Shown here one piece after another: positions 52,446 through 64,000 of a DNA stretch of 64,000 nt. The notes below the pieces were generated by a model. That model did no database searches. It saw only the letters and a program-made list of their open reading frames with translations, and was not told the DNA's origin. The first letter of the stretch is position 1, and each line of letters begins with the position of its first letter. The stretch lies in assembly GCA_001599755.1 (NCBI GenBank), contig BCHX01000003.1:806001-870000 (forward strand). The letters are read 5' to 3'. This stretch comes from Gliomastix tumulicola. Its lineage: Eukaryota > Ascomycota > Sordariomycetes > Hypocreales > Bionectriaceae. The translations under genes were made by a program, and so were the position numbers.

Positions 52446-55097
52446 ATGACGGCTTCAACCGAAAACGATGCGTCGGCACAGAAGGGTCGAAAACGGAGCC
52501 AACCTGGCGACACCGAACAAGACATCGACGAGACCGCCACTTCGAACGCCGCGACCCCCTCCAAGAAGCGCAAATTGAACGCTGCCGCTCGATCCCAGAC
52601 CTCTACAGCTCCCGGGACGTTCAATGCCATCGCATCGGCCATATCTAACGTCTTTGGCCTCGGGCGGCTAGGAGAGAATGGCAATGGCAATGCCTCGTCG
52701 AACGGGAGCGCCGCTGGGAACGGCTCGCCTGCGCCTCCGTCGAGGCCGGCGATTAAGATGAAGGCTCTGAAGGGGACGATATGGGATAACGAGGAGAAGC
52801 CGAGGCTGCAGGCGTCGCCGGCACCGAAGGCCAAGGGCACGCCTAAGTCTGCGAAGACGGCGCCGAGGGGGAGGACGCCCAAGTCTACGCCACGGAGTAA
52901 GCAGAAGACGGCGTCAGCGGCCAGTGTTCGGAGCGGTGTGAATGCTGTCAATGATTCTCCCTCGAAACCAAAGTCGGCGATGCGAACGAACGGCCATGTG
53001 GGAGCCGAAGAGACTACGACACAAGACGAAGACTCTACGGACGAACTGAGCGCAGAGACGTCTGAGACACCGACGAAAGCCATCCCGGGAAAGCGGCTAT
53101 GGGGTTCCAAGACTGCCGCTGCCTCGCCAGTCCCGAAGTCGATATTGACGCCCACCAAGAACCGGGGCCAGACGCCGAAGAGCGTCAAGTTTGATAGGGG
53201 GGCTGACACCGAGGTGTTCTTCGATGACCTGCCAACGAAGTCAAAGGCGAGGCCAGCTCCATCGCCGAGCAAGGCGCCCGCGAACGAAATCTTCTGCGAC
53301 CTCTGCAACAAAGGCCACTCGAGGCCTCCAAACCAGATCATTCTGTGCGACAACTGCGATTATGCTGTACATCAAGAGTGCTACGGGGTTACCGAGATCC
53401 CCGAGGGGGATTGGCTGTGCAAGTCGTGCTCGCAAGATGACGTGCTGCAGGTTCAGGCTCAGATGCAGGAGCAGCGCGAGGAGGAGACTTCCAAGGAGGC
53501 TTCCGCCGAGGCGGCACCGGTAGCCGTCATGGCGGCTGAGACGCCGGATATAGAGAACTTTGACACCCATCTCCGCGCGCACCAAACGGTTCTGTTGGAT
53601 CGGTGTACAGGGCGGAGGCGGATCGAGCTGTTTGGGCTCCAGGATGTGAGGGAGAAGACGCATCATTTGATTGAGCAGACCGTGGTGGCCGGCGAGGGGA
53701 ACTCGATGCTCTTGATTGGTGCCAGAGGAAGCGGCAAGACAACTGTGAGTATCGTCCTTGGCTGCCAGAGAGGTTGTGGAGCGCTATGACTGACCATTGT
53801 TTCCAGGTCCTCGAGGATATCCTGGACGAGCTATCGACAGAGCACCGCAATGACTTTCATGTTGTACGATTAAACGGATTCATCCACACGGATGATAAGC
53901 TGGCCTTGAAAGAGATTTGGCGACAACTCGGCAAGGAGATGCAGGTCGAGGATGACCTCCTGAATAGGGTTAGTGAAGCCCCCTTGAGCATGGACTGAAT
54001 TGTCTGAGATGCTGACGGTTGAGCAGTCCAACTACGCCGACACAATGGCATCATTGTTAGCCCTTCTTTCACATCCCTCCGAGATTATCGGAAGCGATGA
54101 AGGGGTCACGTCGCAATCCATCATCTTCATCATTGACGAGTTCGACATGTTTGCCTCTCACCCGCGCCAAACCCTCCTGTACAACCTGTTCGATGTCGCC
54201 CAATCGCGCAAAGCACCCATCGCCGTGCTCGGCTGCACGACTCGTCTCGATGTAGTGGAAATGCTCGAGAAGCGAGTTAAGAGTCGATTCAGCCACCGCT
54301 ACGTCTATCTGTCGTTGCCCCGAAACCTGCCAGCCTTTTGGCAGGTGTGCAGACAGGGGCTTGTTGTTGATAAGAAGGATGCCGAGAAGGAAGGCATTGA
54401 TACGACGCTGGAGGGCTACAGCGATTTCCAGAAGTACTGGAGTCAAAATATTGATGTGAGTGTCGGGTAGTCGAGTATTATGGGTGTTGTGTGTGTTGGG
54501 GGCTTCCTAACAACGATTCAGGCACTTTACCAGCAACGATCATTCCAGGACTTGCTGCAGTACCATTATTATACCGGGAAATCAGCTGCAGGGTTCTTCA
54601 GCGAGTGGATTCTGCCGTTGTCCTCGCTTTCTGCGACAAATCTCAATATCCAGGTGCCCCCTGCAGGCGCCGAGCTCGACTCCCTAACCGCGCCCGACTC
54701 CCGCCTGCACCTCCTCTCGACGCTCTCCGACCTCGATCTGGGCCTCCTGATTGCGGCTGCTCGCCTCGACATCATTGCTCACACGGACACGGTCAACTTC
54801 GCCATGGCGTACGACGAGTACAGCTCACTGGTCGGTCGCCAGCGTATTCAGTCATCGACGTCGGGCATGCTCGCCGTCGGCGGCGGTATCCGGGTCTGGG
54901 GACGCGGTGTCGCGGTGATCGCGTGGGAGAAGCTCATCTCTCTTGGCCTGCTCTTACCGGCGGGCATCGGCGGCGCGAAGGGCTCGGGTCAGGGAGGGCT
55001 GGAAGGGAGGATGTGGAAGCTTGATGTTGTGCTAGAGGAGATCCCGCCGGCGGCCAAGCTAACTACTGTGCAAGCGAAGTGGTGTAGGGAGATATAA
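52446..55097 (+). CDS. ORC4: Origin recognition complex subunit 4 with N-terminal PHD finger
   Basis: A subunit of the replication origin-binding complex. Exons 52446-53744, 53807-53968, 54027-54455 and 54522-55097 join in phase 0 to 821 residues. The first 275 residues are a Lys/Ser/Thr-rich disordered region. A PHD finger follows at about 280-330 (FCDLCNKGHSRPPNQIILCD, then NCDYAVHQECYGV and DWLCKSC; Cys4-His-Cys3). The ORC4 AAA+ core begins with FGLQDVREKTHHLIEQTV and a Walker A LIGARGSGKTT near 424-434; Walker B is IIFIIDEFDMFA, and sensor and lid segments follow (PIAVLGCTTRLDVVEMLEKR, VKSRFSHRYVYL). The C-terminal part, with LGLLIAAARLD and a winged-helix end, matches ORC4 and not ORC1 or CDC6. 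Confidence 0.95.
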
Positions 55098-55626
55098 ATG
55101 TAGATGCCTCGAGATAGAGACGAGGTTTACATGATCAGACAGCTAATCGCTGGGGAAACGGAGCTTGGCTGTGCTAAGTAAGTAGTACACTAGGTATATA
55201 TTCACGAAGTCATGACTTGTCGGCCGTTGAAGTGCAATTGTTGATACAATCTCAATGCAACGCGCAATTGAGAACAATGATAATGACATGTATTCTTTCA
55301 ATGGCGAAAAAGTAAATAGAGTGAGTGGATGGCCAGCAACTCGGTCAGAGGCAGTGGTGAGGGAGTGTTGAGCCTCGCTGAATGGAGAGCTCTGATTGGC
55401 TCCACCCCGGCGCAAAAAGATCAAAGCTTCGACAAACCATCAAAGGAACCAACCCAGCCTAACATCTTTCTTCAACATCCTTTGCTCCCTCCCCATCTCC
55501 CTTCCTTGTTCGATCCTTCTATCTCAACCGGAGCAAGACGAAGAGACCTCGACTGGAAATCCAAGCAGCTTGTTCCCCCAGCCAACACAGCAGACCCCGG
55601 AGCTGCTGCGCGCGCACATCCGAACC
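55098..55626. other. Intergenic ORC4 / CDC73
   Basis: 529 bases; the last part is a CT-rich leader of CDC73. Upstream in-frame codons at 55396-55626 lack a good start and are treated as leader. Confidence 0.55.
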
Positions 55627-56975
55627 ATGGCCGACCGCGACCCCCTCGTGCTGCTGCGGCAGTCCATCTCGTCCAGCAAGCCCTTCACGCCCGTCGCCTC
55701 GTCCGACGCGTCCTCGCCGGCCGTCGACCTCGCGCAGGCCACGCACCTCGCCTTCCCCGACCAGTCGGCGGCGTTCCCCATCGACGCGCCGACGCGCTTC
55801 GTCTCCCACGACAAGCCCGTCGACCTGCGCAGCATCTACTTCGCCTGGCTGAACCGCGAGCGGCCCATCCCGGAGTATAATGCGGCGGCAACCGAGCTCA
55901 ACGACAGCCTCGCGGCCAAGGGCGCCGGTGCCGGCGCCGGCAAGGTGCACAACCTGGGCTTCATCGAGAAGCTCGACCTGATTACGTGGCTGGAGGGCGC
56001 GAGCGAGGAGAGCGAGTACATCAAGCCGCTGGCGGGCGAGAAGGACGATGCTGCTGCCGCGGGGGCCGAGGGCGACGACTCGGCTGCGGGAGCGGCGAAG
56101 AAGGCTGCTGCGTCCGGGGCGGCGGCGGCGGCGGCGAGATCGGGCAAGGGGACGCTGGACCCGAGGCTCGCGAGTGTGTATAACGGCGAGCGGAGGATGG
56201 GGGATCGCAACACTGTTCTGAGAGGTGTCAAGCCTACGGTACGCTTCGCTGCCCTACATCTAACGCCCCCCTAGCACACACAAACTGGATCAAGATGCTA
56301 AAACGACGATATATATGATATATATAGGACTTCTCCCACGTGCGGAAACTCGCCCTCCCGTTCCTGTCGCGGAAACCGCAGACGGCCCTCTCCGGCGCCG
56401 CCGCCCAGATCGCCCTCAACCAGAAGCCCACCAGCGGCCGCCGCCCCGACCCCATCATCCTCCTCTCCCCCTCGGCCTCGGCCCTCCTCCGCCTCACCAA
56501 CGCCCGCTCCTTCCTCGAGGACGGCAAGTTCGTGCCCCCCGACACGGGCTCCGGCTCGACGGCCAGCATGCTGCACGTCCAGCGCGTCATGCCCGCCGTC
56601 GACCCCTCGCGCCCCTTGCGCTTCATCCTCGTCGAAGGGCCCGAGCAGTTCAAGCCCGAGTACTGGAACCGCGTCGCCGCCGTCTTCACCACGGGCCAGA
56701 CGTGGCAGTTCAAGAACTACAAGTGGAGCAACCCCAACGAGCTGTTCAAGCACACGCTGGGCGTCTACATCGGCTGGCGCGGCGAGGCGCCCCCGGATAA
56801 CGTCAGGGGCTGGGGGCACCGCGTGCTGTCGACGGGCATCGACCGGTGGAGGGGCGAGGGTCACGATGCGTCGCGGTTCAGAGACAAGGAGGTCATTGAG
56901 CAGATTTGGAAGGCTATCGAGGCGAACATGGCTAGCAAGGGGTGGAGGAAGGATGCCGCTCCCACGTCGATATGA
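55627..56975 (+). CDS. CDC73: CDC73/parafibromin, Paf1 complex subunit
   Basis: A subunit of the Paf1 complex, which travels with RNA polymerase II and supports elongation and histone modification. Exons 55627-56238 and 56328-56975 (89-base intron, GTACGC...ATATAG) give 419 residues, close to yeast Cdc73 (393). The N-terminus MADRDPLVLLRQSI is the canonical family start, followed by YFAWLNRERPIPEYN and LDLITWLEGASEESEYI. A Gly/Ala-rich linker precedes the exon junction, and the C-terminal Ras-like Cdc73 domain contains DPIILLSPSASALLRLTNAR, LRFILVEGPEQFKPEYWNRV, AVFTTGQTWQFKNYKWSNP, and ends GIDRWRGEGH with RDKEVIEQIWKAIE. Upstream in-frame codons were rejected in favour of this family start. 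Confidence 0.96.
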
Positions 56976-58585
56976 GTACGGAGAGCACGGAAAGCACGGA
57001 GGGACGAAAGGGAGAGGAGGGCCGTACAAGTCTTGGTGGTACGGCTCGGAGCACATCTAGCCCATGTAGTTATTTATCTGTACTTTACTAGAGCGCTCTG
57101 CTGGAGAGGTAAGGCAATGGAGACAGGGGGTTCAAAGCGACGGCGTTGGGCATCTTTCGGTACAAACACAAAATTGATTATCTACTAGTACTTATGATCA
57201 TACTCGCAAATTGACAAGGTGAAGATTGATAATATTGGGCACCATCGAGCTGCCAATAGCTCCATCGTCCCCAATACCCCGACAGATATCGGAGCGCGGC
57301 TGCCGCGATACCACCAGGGTTGTAAAGCGAACTATCGTGTCTGAGATACCGACTTTTGAGAAACCCCTGCGTCGCCAGGCATGTTTGAGACAAGGCTACT
57401 GAGACTATGAGCAGTAGTCCGATCCCTCATCGCCCAATACCACGTGGACGGTATTGAAGGCTGGGATTCTCAAGACTATCGAGGGTAGTCTCATACCCTC
57501 CCACTAATAGCCTCACACCTGGCGCTCGGAATGCTATTTCAGGGATGCTTTACGTACGGCTGAACGGAACGGCGAGGATTGTTTAAGCGCGGCTGCCATA
57601 TGCACCTGTTTGCTCCTGTTCATTTCCGTCGGAAGAGGCAGACGTGCACGATAATGGTGTCGGAACGAGACCAGGAGTGGCGTTGGGACGCGGTCCTTTG
57701 GCAAGGTAACATCCCTGAAGATGCACACGGGAAAGAATTAATGACTCGACACACGAGGCTCTTGCGTCTCTCCCTAACATTTCAGCCAACCTACCTGCGT
57801 CTATCCGAATTACTTCATCTCGGCCGTCCCCTCGGTGGGGGAGGTGCGCACAGGCTATGCACGAGAAAGGGGATCAGGAAATAGGCGCTTCCTTCCGGGC
57901 CCCGTCGTGATGATCGCATCCCGCGGATTGCCAAATCCTGGAACAGAGCTCCGGAGCAAGACAGGATGCCGAATATCACATGCCTCAGCCGCACACGGAC
58001 TGCAAACAGGGTACTTTCGAGAGCTCGGAAGAGCTCAACGGACAGCTTTGGCCAAAGGCAAAGAATCGAAAATCCCTCTTTGTACGCGACCTCCAGATGC
58101 TCAGGGCAAGTTTTGCCGGAGACTGGGTAAGAGGAGGCGATGTCAACGGGCGCTGGCGGGCCAAGACATGCCCGAGGTTGCGTTGCATATCGTGTCGTTG
58201 CAGGCCAGCTGCAGCCACCTCCTCATTTACCTGCAGCTGCAGGCTGAAAACCGGATTCGCAAGCTCTTGCTAGCATGTAACAATCGTGCATGAAGTGGGC
58301 AGGCAGTACATGGCGGCTTCCGCGCAAAAGCTTCCGCCTCTCGCCTATTCTCGCGACTTGTGGTGACAGCTGGCAAGGTCCCCGAATCACTGACCCGAAC
58401 ATCCTACCTCCCAGACGATAGCGCCCCGCGTAAGTGCGCAGCGTTTCCGGGCCAGGGCTACATCGCGTATGTAGGTAGATAAGGTAGGGTAGTCGCTGTT
58501 CCTAGCTGCATGATCAAGTGTCGTGGCATGTCCAGGCTTGGCCGGAGGAGAAAGGCCCAGAGGGTGGGCGCATGGAGCAGGATGC

Positions 58586-58610
58586 GAGCAGAGCAGAGCA
58601 GAGCAGAGCA
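58586..58610. repeat. Pentanucleotide microsatellite (GAGCA)5
   Basis: Five tandem units in intergenic DNA. Confidence 0.85.
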
Positions 58611-60100
58611 CGGACACTTCAGAGGGAGGTGGAAGAAAGAAAACGGCCTCCACTTGGAGACGGTTGACGAGAGGAAAAGGTTGGATGGCTTCATGCAGGC
58701 CGCAGACGTCACCATCTGCGGCGAATTTAAGCGAATCAGAAGGCCAGTGCTTTCGTGGCAGGTGCTCCTTCCTAATTCTCGGGCGGAGTGACGGCTCTCG
58801 CGGAAGCCACAGATTTCCAGGAAAGAGTCACCAAATCGTGCCAGCCTAACGCACGACAACGTTAGATAGCCGGCCTTTTCGGGAGACAAAGCAGCAAGAG
58901 CAGCCCATGACCCAGGAAGGCGCGCACGGGTAAGGTCAGAGCTCTGATTATTGGTAGCAACGTGGGCAGTACCCTCCCTGCCGATACCACACCAGATCAC
59001 ACGAGGGACAAGAGTCCAAAATCAAGGAGGGTCGGAGTCGCATCGCCCATCCGCGGCGGGAGAATTGCCATATGGCCCTTATCAAAGTCCCCTGCATGCA
59101 TGGCCGCTGCTCTGGCGAAGGGGACGCTGACGGTGCGCACAGACATCCAGGATGGACACATGGCTCTCGATGCTCTGTCGGCAAAGACGATCATGGATCG
59201 ACATTGGGCGAGACAAATCGGGTCTGTGTCTGTGGAGGGACGCAGATATTGGGCCATGCAGGTCTCGGATTCGCTGAGTTGTCAAATTCCCTCGGCAGTT
59301 GTTTCGTGCAGAGAGGGGGCCGACGCTGACAAACTCGTCGACCTCAGGAGAGGGGACGTCCGACTCCGTGAAACCGAGCGGCCACAACGCATCGTAACCT
59401 CCCATCCCAGGTCGGCGACGGCTTTGCGAGTTGCCCGATGCAGAGCCACAGCAGGGCGAGGAGGCACGATATTGACGGATGCGAGAGCCGCCAACGGTAT
59501 GTATGCTGGTCTGCTGCAAGCCCACCACGTATTGGTTGCCTCCTTGACACAAGAAGCATCACCACACGTGCATGAGGCAAATACCAAAAAGGGTCTGCAT
59601 AACGAAAGTACTCAAAGGGTCAGGAATGCTTCCACGTAGACCTACCTACCTGGTATGCTCGCGAGCATCCAACAAAAGTCTCCGAGATCCGGTAGGTGCA
59701 CAGCAGACAAATGGTCTTGACCTTGTCATCCAGAAAAACCAGGCGGTCAACCTTGCGCGGCATTCAGCCAGCATCCGGTGCATCCTGGATCCTGCGTGCA
59801 TCCGAGGTGTCCTCCCTCAGCGGGCGGTGAGTCGGCGATGCGTGTTGCGATACACGGCATCATAAGGGAGCGGTCAGCTCGAAAGTGGCCGGCCAGACGC
59901 GGCGTGCCGGCACCATGCGAAATCAAGCATAATTTAGCCCAATTTTTCTGCAATGCAAGCCTTGATCATGGCGCCACCACGACGCTGGAGACACGGCCGA
60001 GAGGGTGACTGAATGCAACCCTGATTCGCATGGAAACGTGTTGAATCTGTGCTGGACACGAGGGAAATGTGTCCTTGCACACAAATGAGCGCTCGTGGGC

Positions 60101-60122
60101 CGTGCGTGCGTGCGTGCGTGCG
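60101..60122. repeat. Tetranucleotide microsatellite (CGTG)5
   Basis: About five CGTG units in the long gene-free interval. Confidence 0.85.
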
Positions 60123-63100
60123 TTCTGCATGCAACATGGACGACCACGTAACAATGCACCGCGTGTCGTTCGTCGGTGTCGCGGGAGGAGGGTGAGAAGA
60201 AACACGTTATTGGGTATGCATGTCATGCCCCGTCATGCAGTTATACATGCCCTGCCATGCCTTGCCACGGACACCCTCCCTCCAACTCCCTCTCACAGCT
60301 AACTGCAGCTAACTGCAGCCACACGTGCTCGTCGGATGCACATCTAAGGCGCATGCTGTGCTGTCCGCCAATCTGCTTCCTGTACGCAGCGCGCTTCCTC
60401 GCCCCTTGGGAACGTAGGGTGCTGATCGGGACTGTCATCCAGTGTGGCCCCCCCTCCCTCCAAGGGTGATTGGGTAAGGTGACGGGTAAAGGAGGGGGTG
60501 TGTGGTTCAGAGGCCTTTTTGTCCCTTCTTTTCTTTTCCCCTTTGGTGTGCCTGTCGCACAACCACGCGACGGGTGCGTGGACCAATGTGACCACACATG
60601 CATCGTCACCCAACCACCACGAACCATTGGGTCCTTGAGAGACTATTGTGCGACAGTTGCGACGGTCAGCAAATATCGTCTCGTGTGAGCATGGGGAGTG
60701 AGAAATTATTCACCAGCCATTATGACTCGTCTATTGGGTCGCTGAGCATCTTGTTGAGATGTTGATGGGCACACTGACAATCAAAGGCCGCCTGCGGCCA
60801 CACCCCCCCTCCACAATACCCCGTCGCTCCGATAAGACGCACATTCATAGGGCGGGACAAGGGTCATGACGGATATTCTCACCCATGCTGCCATGGCCCA
60901 TGGACAAGAGAGAGAAAGGGGCCAGAATGGTCACACCGCCATCTGACAATCACTGACTCGCGACATGGTCTAAGGATGGATAGTCCATCAGCAAAGGGGA
61001 AAATTCGATCGTGGCAGCCAGGGAAGCCAGGGTGCTTGACGCCACGGCCACATGGCGAGCCAGAACTAGTATAACAATAGCTCATTTCAAGGATCCAAGA
61101 TCTTCGCGCTCCGGGCGGTGGGAAATCGGTGTTGGGAAACCCCCTCTTTCTCCTGAGACGACGGCGGTTCCCATTTTCTGGCTCATTTCTTGCGCATCGT
61201 CGCCGAAAAGCGCGCCGAGCGCGTGTGCCCAGCAGGGGAAAATGAAGTCCCGTTCGGAGTCGCGGACTGAGAAGCGGACCGGGATCGTTTGCGAAGCGAA
61301 ACACATGAAAGGAGGGGCGGTGAAGGGACAGACCCCTTCACATGAACGCATATCGCAGGGAATCCTGGACTGCGCTGGTTGTGATATCGAGCCTCCCCCC
61401 TCCTAGAATCACACATCATCCGGATCGGCACAGTCCCCTTTTTGTCAAGCTCGCGACCATGGGCTCTTTCTTAGTCGATGTGAGCTAGAATGTCTCGTGA
61501 TGTAGATAATGCAACCGGGGGTTGATAGGAGACACTAGTGCGCGCACACAAAGTACAATATACACATATACCTCAAGCGGTAGAAATTCAATATGGCCAC
61601 TTCTCGTAGCATCGTGAGTTTTCGCGTCGTAAAGAGGGGAGGGGTGGCGGGGCAAAGGGAGGAGGGGGTCCTGACAGAGGAGCCTCTTCTCCTCCAGACC
61701 GTGGACTCATGACAAGAGAGGGCATTTTTAGCACCAGGTTTTCGACATGGTCTCTGCGCTACCCAGTCCAGCGAAGCGCTATACGATCATGCTCCCCCCT
61801 CCAATGGCTGTCGTGATGCACGAAATAGGCCTAGGACCAGACCGCCAAAATGGCGGTGGCGGCCGCCGGCATCGCTGCCAGCACGTGGCAAGGGGATTTC
61901 TCATGCAAGCCCCCAAGCATTGACTATTAGTCACCACCCTACCCTTGGAGAGCAGCTCTCGGCACACGCAGGGGGGCCAAGGCTTGGGACTTACCTGGGG
62001 AAAAGAGAGAGGGTGACGCGAGAAATGGGCTGGTTTTGAAACCTCCTCGCTTACTGAACACGGGAATGGGACTTGCCGATATCTGACCGCCCCCTCCTCT
62101 TCCTCCTCCTCAGTCTCTCTTCGCGCCCCGGCTGTCAGGATAGGCCCTGCGAAGGGGGAGGGGCGTGGGCGTGAGGGCTTTGGCTATCCATGGGGTAGCT
62201 CGGAACTATATGTGCACGGGGACCTGGCATGAGGATGAGCGTCTGATGGGGGGCTATCGATGGACAACGGGCGTCATTTGGGCGTTGCTGCATGAGGCTA
62301 GGATGTATAATTCCTCTCGTGAAGAGCAGGTTTCTGGTCTCTGGGGGCGTGTGGCTCTTTCGGCGATAGGGATGTATCGTCTGACTCGTTCGAAACGCTA
62401 ATAGACGCCCGCTGCATGAGACAATCATCAGATTTCGGACACCGAGCGGCTAGGTAGCGATTGAGCCGTGTGAAGTTTTCTCATCCCACGAAGGGAGGAA
62501 GGCTCTCGTGAGAAATGGTTGAGCCATCTCGCCGTGTGTGTGAGATTCCCAGGCCAGTGGTTCGGCGTGCGTGTGTGTGGCGGTGCGTTAACAACGACAC
62601 ACCCCCGCGTTTCCTCAAAGTCGGCTGGGTCTTCATTTTCTTGGTTCATTGTGGCTGGACGGCGATTATTACACGCAAATGAGCTTCTGCAGATCTTGCG
62701 GTTGTTGGTTCAGCTTCGTCTCTCCTTTTTTTTTTTTCGCCGATAGAGACCACATGTCTATGACATGCATACAGCCTTAGTGCGTAGGTTAAGCTCTCCG
62801 ATGGCTCCTAGAACAAGTTGTCATCCCACCCTCCATCACAGACAGAGAGCTATCACTGTAGAAAGCTAAAGCCGACAGAGTTAGGAGTGCTGCCATCACG
62901 ATGCCGTCAGGGCCAGGTCAGCCCATTTTCTTCTCCCCCCCCGGTGTGCTCTCTCATCTCACCCTCTCCGCGCTGAGAGGGTGACATCCAATGGTTGCTT
63001 TTTTGGTCCAGCTTCAAATCCTACCCCACCAGACAATGTTTGAGAGCGCGTGGCTCCACGTGGCATTCCCCACCTCACTGCCAGGCCCTCCCCTACCAAA

Positions 63101-64000
63101 AAAAAAAAAAAGAGGGAAGAAAGAAAGAGAGAAAAAACCCTTGCATGGTAATCAGGCATTTTTTTTTCGGTCTTTGGATAAAGACACACCCACTGAAAGC
63201 GGGAATAAAATCAAAAAGAGCCCCCAAATCTGCGGCACCACTTAGCGGAATTAGTATGCGCTTAGGCAGTGAACCGCGGAACAGAAAACACCACATACAT
63301 GTATAAAACCAAGGAGGGGGACGTGTAGGAGTACCTTACCTCCTTATGCATGTACATGCACGGGCGGGCAGGCGAGCGGGCGCTGGCAGCGAACTCAGCC
63401 CTGTGTAGCGGCAATGATCCAGCGTTCTGCCAGAGGGATTGCGGCGCGAAATCTCGGGCCCGATCATTCCATACTTCCACAAGGAGAGCAGCCGGGCAGC
63501 AATATAGTGGCTTCCGGAAAGGGGGGAGGAGGGGGATCGCTTCCTTCGTTCTTTTATCGCGAACACTTTTGCCCATCCATAATAATAGACACGACCAACA
63601 GGCGGGTATCCCAGCCCGCCGGGTGGCCTTGCGTACCCTTCTATTTTTTTCCCTCTCCTCTTCCTTGTCTCTGCTCGCTCAGGACCTCCGATCCCAGCCC
63701 TCCCTATTTTCCCACACCTGGGCAAATCTTGGGGGCAGGGATCAGGGGGCACCACTCCTGTTCGTGGTTGAGGGCCTCTCCTATCCCCCTTTAAAGCCGA
63801 ATTGGCATCCCAGTGCCCTAGGTGCCTAGCTGCGCTAGCACGGTTTAGTAACAGTTCGTAAGCAGAGAGGGCGCCCGCAAATGATCGCTTTAGGGTCCAG
63901 GAGGAGGGCGGGGGAGAGAGCAGCGAGGCCGGCCGGCAATGGGAAACTTGCTGTGCCTCTCTCGGCGGACTGGGCTGAACGAGGAGAACGACAGAAGGTC

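Larger units (their letters stand above)
56976..64000. other. Gene-free interval, 7.0 kb to the window edge
   Basis: No supportable gene on either strand; open frames are short, overlapping and unlike any family. Microsatellites are frequent: (GAGCA)5 at about 58586-58610, (GTGC)n at 60101-60122, a duplicated AGCTAACTGC near 60298-60320, and A or T homopolymers at 62710-62722 and 63100-63113. No coding gene bounds it on the right within the window. It could be the long regulatory region and leader of a gene starting beyond 64000. Confidence 0.55.

Overview
The window is nuclear DNA of a filamentous ascomycete, almost certainly a Sordariomycete (inference). The genes have short phase-conserving introns, mostly about 48-100 bases with GTRNGT donors and CTRAC-type branch sites. 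The proteins are typical of such fungi: a Bir1-type survivin, a PHD-bearing ORC4, a cAMP-receptor-like GPCR, a SulP permease, a GPI-type wall glycoprotein and a DUF6594 protein. I rebuilt 22 gene models by joining exons by hand; in nearly all of them exon lengths sum to whole codons.

Layout. 1-12.9 kb: a partial disordered nuclear-type protein (open to the left edge, minus), a sulfate permease (minus), a small single-pass protein with a repeated motif (minus), ALG9 (minus) and NAF1 (plus) sharing a promoter, then a secreted M28 leucine aminopeptidase (minus). 13.2-16.7 kb: an accessory-looking pair, a broken DUF6594 gene (minus) and an intact tandem retropepsin-like gene (plus), diverging from one promoter and bracketed by two near-identical 25-bp palindromic motifs. 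17.7-26.3 kb: NMN adenylyltransferase, an F-box protein, a GPCR and an MFS anion transporter. 29.2-38.7 kb: myosin light chain Cdc4, a CoA-binding protein, Bir1 and a Ser/Thr-rich wall protein. 43.1-57 kb: a kelch membrane protein, HGH1, bystin/ENP1, a family of unknown function with one in-frame UAG, ORC4 and CDC73. The last 7 kb, and 38.7-43.1 and 26.3-29.2 kb, hold no gene I can support.

Most genes are unrelated housekeeping loci (chromosome segregation, replication, transcription elongation, ribosome assembly, glycosylation, NAD synthesis); there is no biosynthetic cluster.

The strongest lead is the gene at 50131-52124. A five-exon model is open throughout except for one UAG, where the surrounding sequence suggests Trp. 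That UAG sits in the loop of an 11-bp hairpin in the coding sequence. This is the configuration expected of a stop-loss A-to-I mRNA editing site (UAG to UGG), a process known from sexual development in Sordariomycetes. It is a candidate, not a demonstration; an ordinary nonsense mutation or an unrecognised intron must be excluded.
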